Source: Dehalococcoidales bacterium
GTDB lineage: Bacteria > Chloroflexota > Dehalococcoidia > Dehalococcoidales > UBA5760
Reading direction: 5' to 3'
Length of the DNA: 18,932 nucleotides
Assembly: GCA_016931015.1 (NCBI GenBank)
Contig: JAFGFP010000036.1
Location: 1-18,932, forward strand
Part shown: positions 13,318 through 18,932 of the stretch, piece by piece
How positions within the stretch are numbered: the stretch's first letter is position 1
How the letters are laid out: each line of letters opens with the position of its first letter
Made by a program: the position numbers and the translations under genes
The notes under the pieces: generated by a model
Told to the model about the DNA's origin: nothing
The model's input: only the letters and a program-made list of their open reading frames with translations
Databases searched by the model: none

Positions 13318-15633
13318 ATGTCACAATCGGGCGTTGCGCTTAAGTTAAAGGACCGGGTGCTGGATTACCTCCAGCAGCAGGGCTTTGAGGTGACCGAAGG
13401 GGCCAAGCTGGAGGGGAAATCGGGGGTCGAGCATACCTTCGACATCCTGGCCTGGCGTGACGACGGCTTTACCAACTATAAGATGGCGGTCTGCGTCACT
13501 GCCGGGAGCGACCGGGAGAAAGAAGTAAATACTATATTTGACTTTGCCAACAAGGCCTATGACACCGGTGTCGGCGACCGGCTGCTTATCGCCTCTCCTG
13601 AGCTGACTCCGGCGGCCAAGCAGCTGGCCGGTAAGCAGAGGATAAGGGTTATCGACGGAGAGAGGCTGGAGGAACTGTTTGCCTCCGAGCCGCCGGAACC
13701 GTTCAATAAAGAGGAGCCGATTAAGTTCGAGACCCGGGAACAGCTGGCGGAGGCGCTGCGCAAACGGGGTTATCGGGTTGATGAGATGGCTAAGGTACAG
13801 AGCCGGTCGGGGGTTGATTACAGCTTCGATATTCTGGCTTATGTTGATATGATAGTAGCCGCTCATAGCCTGGGGATAGATTTCTTAAGCAGCGATGACG
13901 AGGTCAGCCTGGAGCAGATGTCCCTCTTCGATACCAAAGCCTATGAAGTTGGTATTGACGACAAAATCGTCATTGCCTCGCCGAGGCTCAGCTCGGAGGC
14001 CAAGCAGTTTGCCAAACACCAGCGCATCAGGGTCTTCGAAATGAGCGTCAAGCCGTCTAAGCCGGCGGCAGCCAAGACGCCGCCCAAGCCGGCGGCGGAG
14101 CCCGAAGCCGGGGAAGCTAAGACGCGGGCCAAACAATTGCGGCAGATGGTCGACCCTGATGTCCTGCAATTGGTACCTGAGGTAATGGCCCGGCGCTATA
14201 ATGCCATTCCCATGAGCCTTTCCGGTAACACGCTCAAGGTGGCCATGGCCGATTCGAGCGATATCTTCGCCCTGGAGGCCTTCTCGGCTCTGAGCAAGAA
14301 GCGGATTCAGCCGGTTAGCGCCGATGCCCGGGAGGTCAGGGAGGCTATCGACTTTAACTACAAGGGCCACAGCGAAATCGAGAAGCAGATTGCGGGGATA
14401 TATATCCCGCCCGACGCTCTTGATGAGAACCTGGCCATCGATGCCGCCATCGATGCCCCGCTGGCCCAGGCTTTGAACCTTATTATTGAGGAAGCGGTGC
14501 GGGCGCACTCGTCCGATATTCATATCGAGCCGGAAGAGGACCGGGTCAGGGTACGCTACCGTATCGACGGGACGCTCCACGATATGATGTCGCTGCCGCT
14601 GAACGTGCATCGAGCGATTATCTCCCGTATTAAAATCCTGGCCGATATGAACATCGCCGACCATCACCGGCCCCAGGACGGACAGTTCTCCACCCGGGCT
14701 AAGGGGCGCGAGATTGACGTCCGCGTGGCTACGGCGCCCACCGTCTCCGGAGAGATGGCGGTGCTCCGTCTCCTCGACAAGGCGCGCGCCCTGCTGGGGC
14801 TGCCGCAGCTCGGTTTTTTGCCTGAAGACCTGGCGAAATATGAGAACATGCTCAAGGTACCCTACGGTATGATACTGATTAGCGGCCCGACCGGGGCTGG
14901 TAAGACGACCACCCTCTATGCCGCTATCAACTCCCTGGATACCCTGGGTCGCAACATTATTACTGTCGAAGACCCGGCCGAGTATCGTTTTAAGGATATT
15001 AACCAGATTCAGGTGAATCCTCAGGCCGGTATTACCTTCGCCCGGGGCCTGCGTTCCATCCTGCGTCTCGACCCCGACGTCATCATGGTCGGTGAGATAC
15101 GTGACACGGAGACGACGCAGATAGCAATTCAGTCGGCCCTGACGGGGCATATGATGCTTAGCTCCATCCATGCCAGCGATGCCCCCGGCGTACTCACCCG
15201 GCTCATTGACCTTGGGGTGGAGCCCTTCCTGATAGCCTCTTCGGTTATCGGTATTGTGGCCCAGCGCATGGTGCGCCGCATCTGCCCGGACTGCAGCCAC
15301 TCCATTGAGGCGCCCATTGTGGAAAGAATCGCCTACGAGAAGGAGATAGGCGAGGCGAAGACCGAGTTTCTCTACGGCACCGGATGCCCCACCTGTGCTT
15401 ACACCGGCTATCTGGGGCGGACCGGTATCTTCGAGATTCTGAGCGTTACCGACGGCGTCAGGGCCCTAGTGACCAAGCGGGCCAACAGTAGCGAGATTCG
15501 GGCTCAGGCTTTGAGCGAGGGCATGACCTCGATGATGAATGACGGCATGCGTAAGGTGCAGGCGGGTATCACCACCCCGTCCGAGGTACTGCGCAGCGCC
15601 TACTCGCCCGACCTTAAGCCTGAGGTGACCTAA
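13318..15633 (+). CDS. pilB: PilB/GspE-type assembly ATPase with two N-terminal nuclease-fold-like modules
   Basis: Hexameric ATPase that drives pilin or pseudopilin polymerisation at the inner membrane. Two related N-terminal modules (about 5-115 and 138-245) share G-[F/Y]-x-V, S-G-V-x-x-[T/S]-F-D-I-L-A (D42, D171), K-A-Y-[D/E]-x-G-[V/I]-x-D and a terminal [Q/K]-R-I-R-V. They resemble PD-(D/E)XK restriction-endonuclease folds but lack the E-x-K, so they are probably non-catalytic. After a Pro/Ala linker (about 248-268) comes the C-terminal half of a GspE/MshE N domain (about 275-350); the R-L-G-x-x-L half is missing. The motor follows: Walker A with K529, Walker B region with E593 (V-G-E-I-R-D) and a zinc tetracysteine, C656, C659, C690 and C693. 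It is 771 residues against about 560. The ATG has AAGGGGAG 5 bases upstream, and pilC follows after 10 bases. Confidence 0.92.
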   Translation: MSQSGVALKLKDRVLDYLQQQGFEVTEGAKLEGKSGVEHTFDILAWRDDGFTNYKMAVCVTAGSDREKEVNTIFDFANKAYDTGVGDRLLIASPELTPAAKQLAGKQRIRVIDGERLEELFASEPPEPFNKEEPIKFETREQLAEALRKRGYRVDEMAKVQSRSGVDYSFDILAYVDMIVAAHSLGIDFLSSDDEVSLEQMSLFDTKAYEVGIDDKIVIASPRLSSEAKQFAKHQRIRVFEMSVKPSKPAAAKTPPKPAAEPEAGEAKTRAKQLRQMVDPDVLQLVPEVMARRYNAIPMSLSGNTLKVAMADSSDIFALEAFSALSKKRIQPVSADAREVREAIDFNYKGHSEIEKQIAGIYIPPDALDENLAIDAAIDAPLAQALNLIIEEAVRAHSSDIHIEPEEDRVRVRYRIDGTLHDMMSLPLNVHRAIISRIKILADMNIADHHRPQDGQFSTRAKGREIDVRVATAPTVSGEMAVLRLLDKARALLGLPQLGFLPEDLAKYENMLKVPYGMILISGPTGAGKTTTLYAAINSLDTLGRNIITVEDPAEYRFKDINQIQVNPQAGITFARGLRSILRLDPDVIMVGEIRDTETTQIAIQSALTGHMMLSSIHASDAPGVLTRLIDLGVEPFLIASSVIGIVAQRMVRRICPDCSHSIEAPIVERIAYEKEIGEAKTEFLYGTGCPTCAYTGYLGRTGIFEILSVTDGVRALVTKRANSSEIRAQALSEGMTSMMNDGMRKVQAGITTPSEVLRSAYSPDLKPEVT

Positions 15634-15643
15634 AGGTGGAATT

Positions 15644-16852
15644 ATGGAATACTCTTACGTAGCCTATACCAAAGATAGAAAACTGGTTAAAGGAAAGCTC
15701 TCCGCCGCCGATGAAGTGGCCGCGGCCAGTCTGCTGGGCTATGGCGGCTACCAGGTGCTCAGCATAAAGCAGGTGGTTCCCTTCTTCGACACGGGTAAGC
15801 TGGGCGCCCGCTTCACCCGGGTGAAACCGACCGAGATAGTTATGTTCTCGCGCCAACTGGCGCTGCTGCTCGAGTCCGGCACCGATATCGTTACCTCTCT
15901 AGAGCTGCTGCAGGTACAGACGACCAACCACACCATGAAGAAGGTAATCGCTAACGTGGTTAGCGACATCCGCGGCGGCAGCTCGCTGTCGGCGGCCCTG
16001 AGCAAGCACCCCCAGGCCTTCTCTCAGCTCTATCACCGGGCGGTATCGGCCGGTGAGCAGGGCGGCAACCTGGAAGAGACGCTGAGGCAGATGGCGAACC
16101 ACATCGAGAGAGCCTCCGTTACCGAGAAGAAAATAAGAAGCGCTCTGCGCTATCCCATTATTGTGTTCGTGGTTGCCATCGCCGTGGTGGGGCTGATGGT
16201 AACCTTCGTGCTGCCGCGTTTTACCAGCCTCTACACCGCCTTCGGGGCCGAGCTGCCGACGCTGCCCAGAATGCTTATCGGGATTACCGGTTGGTTCAGT
16301 CACTACGGCCTCTGGCTATTATTGGGGATAGTCGCCGTTATCGGTATAACCTTCGTCTACATCAGGACTCCGGCGGGTAGGACCTGGTGGCACCGAATGC
16401 TGCTCAGTATGCCGGTGTTCGGGCGTATCAACCTCCTTAACCAACTTTCGCGCTGCTGCCGCACTATGGCGCTGCTCTTTAAGGTGGGCGTGCCCCTGCC
16501 GGAAATTATGGCGGTGGCCATCTACGGCGCCACCAACACCATTGTGGCTGAGTCGCTGACTGAGGTTCAGCAGGAGTTGATTAAGGGGGAGGGTCTGTCC
16601 CGTCCCATGGGCCGGCGGAAGCTGTTTTTGCCGCTGATGGTGCAGATGGTCGGGGTTGGTGAGGAGACCGGTAACCTCGACAAAACGCTGACCACGGTGG
16701 CCCAGGCCTACGAGGCTGAGGCTGAGGACAAGACCAGCTCGGCGGTAGCCATGATACAGCCCGCTATGACTATGGTCATCGGCGGTATGGTCGCCTTTAT
16801 CGCCATCGCGCTGGTGCAGGCTATGTACTCCGTCTACGGACAGTTCGGTTAA
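15644..16852 (+). CDS. pilC: PilC/GspF-type inner-membrane platform protein
   Basis: Polytopic platform protein that couples the PilB motor to pilin extraction. At 402 residues it is normal for the family. A short N-terminal region (about 1-60) is followed by T2SSF domain 1 (about 68-190; F-S-R-Q-L-A-L-L-L-E-S-G) and domain 2 (about 270-395; L-S-R-C-C-R-T-M-A-L-L-F-K-V-G-V-P-L). Membrane helices are at about 172-192, 221-240 and 371-395. The G-E-x-G/G-E-E-T-G-N-L turn occurs in both halves, as expected for the internal duplication. AAAGGTGG overlaps the pilB stop codon, so translation is coupled. Type II secretion GspF and PilC cannot be separated on sequence alone; the absence of other gsp or pil genes here leaves the system type open. 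Confidence 0.95.
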   Translation: MEYSYVAYTKDRKLVKGKLSAADEVAAASLLGYGGYQVLSIKQVVPFFDTGKLGARFTRVKPTEIVMFSRQLALLLESGTDIVTSLELLQVQTTNHTMKKVIANVVSDIRGGSSLSAALSKHPQAFSQLYHRAVSAGEQGGNLEETLRQMANHIERASVTEKKIRSALRYPIIVFVVAIAVVGLMVTFVLPRFTSLYTAFGAELPTLPRMLIGITGWFSHYGLWLLLGIVAVIGITFVYIRTPAGRTWWHRMLLSMPVFGRINLLNQLSRCCRTMALLFKVGVPLPEIMAVAIYGATNTIVAESLTEVQQELIKGEGLSRPMGRRKLFLPLMVQMVGVGEETGNLDKTLTTVAQAYEAEAEDKTSSAVAMIQPAMTMVIGGMVAFIAIALVQAMYSVYGQFG

Positions 16853-16867
16853 GCGGGGTCGGGTAAG

Positions 16868-17236
16868 ATGATGGCTAAGATAAAAGGCGAGAAAGGTTTC
16901 TCCTTTATCGAGGTGGTAATCTCCCTGGCGATACTGGGGATAATTGCCGTGGGCTTTCTCAGCGGGCTGGCTACCTCGGCCCGGGGTCTGCTTACCACCG
17001 ACGAGCGGGAGACGGCCAAAAATATCGCCGAAGCTCAGATGGAGTACGTTAGAAACCACAGTTGGAGTACTTCGTACTTGAAGTCAACGGATATTCTCGA
17101 CGAGTACCCCGGCTATGATGTTGAGATTTTTACCACCTCCCTGGAGGACGGGAACATTCAGAAGATAACGATTACCGTCAGCCATCAGAGTAAGCCGGAG
17201 GTGATTACTCTGGAGAACTATAAGGTGAGGCGATGA
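16868..17236 (+). CDS. Type II/IV prepilin-like protein 1 (minor pilin/pseudopilin)
   Basis: Pilin-like subunit of 122 residues. A short basic leader (M-M-A-K-I-K-G-E-K-G) ends in the prepilin-peptidase site K-G|F-S-F-I-E: cleavage after G10, mature Phe at 11 and the conserved Glu at mature position 5 (E15). A hydrophobic helix spans about 11-33. The soluble part has no cysteines or obvious named domain and reads like a GspI/PilV-type minor subunit, with the R-E-T-A-K-N-I-A-E-A-Q-M-E-Y helix typical of the family. Two ATGs in tandem (16868, 16871) could start it; the ribosome site is weak (GGGTAAG). Its stop overlaps the next start by four bases (ATGA), so the two minor pilins are translated together. 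The matching prepilin peptidase is not in the window. Confidence 0.9.
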   Translation: MMAKIKGEKGFSFIEVVISLAILGIIAVGFLSGLATSARGLLTTDERETAKNIAEAQMEYVRNHSWSTSYLKSTDILDEYPGYDVEIFTTSLEDGNIQKITITVSHQSKPEVITLENYKVRR

Positions 17237-17772
17237 GACTGCGCAGGTTTAGTTTGCTGAGTAAGGGGCAGAGGGGCTTTACTCTGCTCGAGCTGATTAT
17301 CGCCGTGGCCATCACCGGGGCCATCGCCGGCGGCATAACCATGAGTATCTTTCAGACCTTTGACTACGATGCCCGCGGTAAGGCGCGCATGATTGCCGTG
17401 AAGCAGGTGGAGAATGTGGTACATCATATGATACGTGACGTCCAGATGGCGCAGGAAGTGCAAACCGCCTACCCAGACCCGGATGGCGATGGCTTCCCAC
17501 TGACGCTGGAATGGATCGAGTGGGACAATACTGAGAACGAGGTGGTCTACGATAAAGCATCCGGTGAGCTAATCCGCAGCCACTCCGTGGACGGTGGCAC
17601 TGCGCAGGATACCGTGGTAGCGCAGTATATTAACATGGATGCCGCCGATACTAACTGTGTCTTCGACAATGATGAGTGGCGGTTTACCTTTAAGGTGACC
17701 GCTACCGTGAGCGGCTATCCCGAAGAGATAAGTGAGACCAGGGATGTCGAGATCACCCCGAGATCGAGCTAG
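17233..17772 (+). CDS. Type II/IV prepilin-like protein 2 (minor pilin/pseudopilin, GspJ/PilW-like)
   Basis: Pilin-like subunit of 179 residues. The leader ends at R-G|F-T-L-L-E (cleavage after G15, mature Phe16, mature Glu5 = E20), followed by a hydrophobic helix at about 16-40. The next segment (about 50-75) has the long amphipathic helix with H-H-M-I-R-D-V-Q-M-A seen in GspJ/PilW-type proteins. A D-P-D-G-D-G motif (about 82-87) could bind calcium, as in several pseudopilins. The soluble domain is acidic with a single Cys. It starts within an ATGA overlap with the previous gene and is followed after 17 bases by the PilX-like gene. Role inferred: a tip-complex minor subunit of the pilus or secretion pseudopilus. 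Confidence 0.9.
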   Translation: MRLRRFSLLSKGQRGFTLLELIIAVAITGAIAGGITMSIFQTFDYDARGKARMIAVKQVENVVHHMIRDVQMAQEVQTAYPDPDGDGFPLTLEWIEWDNTENEVVYDKASGELIRSHSVDGGTAQDTVVAQYINMDAADTNCVFDNDEWRFTFKVTATVSGYPEEISETRDVEITPRSS

Positions 17773-17789
17773 CCGGTGGATGAGACGTT

Positions 17790-18932
17790 ATGGTGACGAA
17801 ACGACTTAAGATTTTACTGCGTCGGGCCGGACGCCAGGAAAAGGGCCAGGCCTTTGTCATGGTGCTGGTGTTGCTGCTGGTGGGCGGTCTCATTATCGCG
17901 CCGCTGCTCGCCTTTACGGGCACCGGGCTAAAGGCAGGACAGGTCTTCGAGACCAAGACGAGTGAGCTATACGCCGCCGACTCCGGTATCGAAGACGGTA
18001 TCTGGCAGATAAACTTCGACGAATTGCAGTCGCTGACTAACCCCAAGCCTTATACCCCGTACGACTATTCCACTTCGTGGGATTTCGTACTGGACGAGCA
18101 GGTAAATAAGGAAGACGTCATCGGCACCATTGAGAATGTCTGGATTCCCAAGGGCTATACCATCCCCGGAGAGTCTCAGGCCCAGGATATTATCGAGGGC
18201 ATTGATGATAAACCGCCCAAGGTAATGATAAACGGCAACGTTATCGGTGCCGGAGAATACCGTATCAGGATAACCTACAACAAGGAGCAGGAGGACACTT
18301 TTCTCTACGGCGACGAGCTGGTGATAGAAGAGGTCGGCATATGGCTGCCGGCCGGCTTCAATTACGTGGAGGATTCCAGCAATGTTGAAGGTTCGCCCTG
18401 GGCTGATTACTATTCGGTGCCGGTAGTTTCGCCCCACGCCGGCGGTGAGGCTATCGTCTGGAGCTTCAGCTCGGTGCCCATGTCCAGTTTCCCCGGGGTG
18501 CAGCCTTCGGACGTGCCTATGGTTACCGAAATCACCTTCGAATTTGCGACGCAGCGGGTGGGGCGCGAGCTCGAGGCCATGTCCTGGGTGGATGCCAACT
18601 ATAACCTGTCCGGGGGTATCTCCTATACCTGGGATGCCGATACCAAGGTCTATCGGGTTACCTCCGAGGCCGGCGATACCGAGCTTGAGGCGTACACCAT
18701 TAAGAGCGAGCTCAGGGAACTCGGCGGTTCCATATCCGGCGACTACTTTGCCATCGGTAATACCCTGCTCACTCCTACCGGAGATGCTAACTACCGTAAC
18801 CGGCTTTACGAGGAGAGCACCAGCACCGTCGCCGATGGTGATATCCCGGATGACGCCATTATAGATGCCGCCTTCCTCTACTGGTCGGGGTGGATTGACT
18901 GGCACGGCTATGAACCTTCCAGCGGGAGCGGG
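17790..18932 (+). CDS. Large PilX-like, membrane-anchored surface protein (3' partial)
   Basis: The reading frame opens at ATG 17790 and stays open to the last base (381 codons, no stop), so the C-terminus is outside the window. A basic N-terminus (about 1-18) precedes K-G-Q-A-F and a hydrophobic stretch (about 21-44). The following segment, with Y-A-A-D-S-G-I-E-D-G-I-W-Q-I (about 61-74), is the hallmark of PilX-type minor-pilin N-termini (A-A-x-A-G-x-E). There is no canonical G-F-x-x-x-E prepilin site, so processing by the prepilin peptidase is doubtful. The visible ectodomain is acidic and rich in Tyr, Trp, Gly and Thr, with beta-rich spacing. A GGTGGA site lies upstream, and the previous gene ends 17 bases before. 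The likely role is a pilus-tip or surface adhesin-type component. The long open frame opposite it (- strand) is a shadow. Confidence 0.8.
   Translation, partial: MVTKRLKILLRRAGRQEKGQAFVMVLVLLLVGGLIIAPLLAFTGTGLKAGQVFETKTSELYAADSGIEDGIWQINFDELQSLTNPKPYTPYDYSTSWDFVLDEQVNKEDVIGTIENVWIPKGYTIPGESQAQDIIEGIDDKPPKVMINGNVIGAGEYRIRITYNKEQEDTFLYGDELVIEEVGIWLPAGFNYVEDSSNVEGSPWADYYSVPVVSPHAGGEAIVWSFSSVPMSSFPGVQPSDVPMVTEITFEFATQRVGRELEAMSWVDANYNLSGGISYTWDADTKVYRVTSEAGDTELEAYTIKSELRELGGSISGDYFAIGNTLLTPTGDANYRNRLYEESTSTVADGDIPDDAIIDAAFLYWSGWIDWHGYEPSSGSG

Noticed and set aside
13885..15300. 471-codon open frame on the - strand
   Set aside because: It lies wholly opposite the pilB ATPase, whose motifs are unmistakable. 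The product is His/Gly/Arg-rich with no recognisable domain, as expected for an antisense shadow in G+C-rich DNA.
17967..18905. 312-codon open frame on the - strand at the window end
   Set aside because: It overlaps the + strand PilX-like frame, which has a membrane anchor, a family motif and operon spacing. The - strand frame has none of these.
1..18932. CRISPR arrays, tRNA or rRNA genes, insertion sequences, attachment sites
   Set aside because: Looked for by eye: no spaced short repeats, no tRNA-like cloverleaf, no transposase or integrase frame and no flanking terminal repeats were found.

Overview
The window (about 58-60% G+C by eye) reads as a chromosomal segment of an uncultured bacterium. 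My best guess is Chloroflexota, class Dehalococcoidia. That is an inference from gene style: VOC-domain enzymes, multi-Ig surface proteins, PilX-like giant proteins starting with a K-G-Q-A-F membrane segment, and mixed ATG/GTG starts behind GGAGG-type sites. No rRNA, tRNA, CRISPR array or transposase was seen, and nearly all genes are on the + strand.

Region 1 (1-9804) is a lipoate-dependent 2-oxoacid/acetoin dehydrogenase locus. A 5'-truncated zinc alcohol/polyol dehydrogenase ends at 848, followed by a terminator-like hairpin. Next come E1 alpha, E1 beta and a tandem VOC-domain protein (1011-4063). A 212-base gap holds a good promoter followed by a long nested hairpin with a T-rich tail, which looks like an attenuated leader. 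Behind it lie E2 with two nearly identical lipoyl domains, E3, lipB, lipA (overlapping lipB) and a formyltransferase-fold enzyme that resembles the hydrolase domain of 10-formyl-THF dehydrogenase more than Fmt. The layout links synthesis of the apo-complex with octanoyl transfer (LipB) and sulfur insertion (LipA), so E2 can be lipoylated by products of its own cluster. Two enzymes have changes at key positions: LipB has Glu where the catalytic Lys is expected, and E2 has Thr for Asp in the HxxxDG motif.

Region 2 (9805-12300) holds a secreted, C-terminally anchored multi-Ig protein behind a strong promoter. It is convergent with a small Lys/Ala/Glu-rich cytosolic protein on the - strand that has its own near-consensus promoter. 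A palindrome lies in the divergent gap before the next gene.

Region 3 (12301-18932) is a type IV pilus / type II secretion-like assembly cluster, all + strand and tightly spaced. It encodes a MerR/excisionase-type HTH protein, a NarL/LuxR-type regulator whose receiver lacks the phospho-acceptor Asp, a PilB/GspE ATPase with two extra N-terminal nuclease-fold-like modules, PilC/GspF, two prepilin-like proteins and a PilX-like surface protein cut by the window end. No PilT, prepilin peptidase or PilM/N/O genes lie inside the window. The most novel-looking item is the regulator plus fused-ATPase arrangement; the leader before E2 and the altered LipB are the next most interesting.
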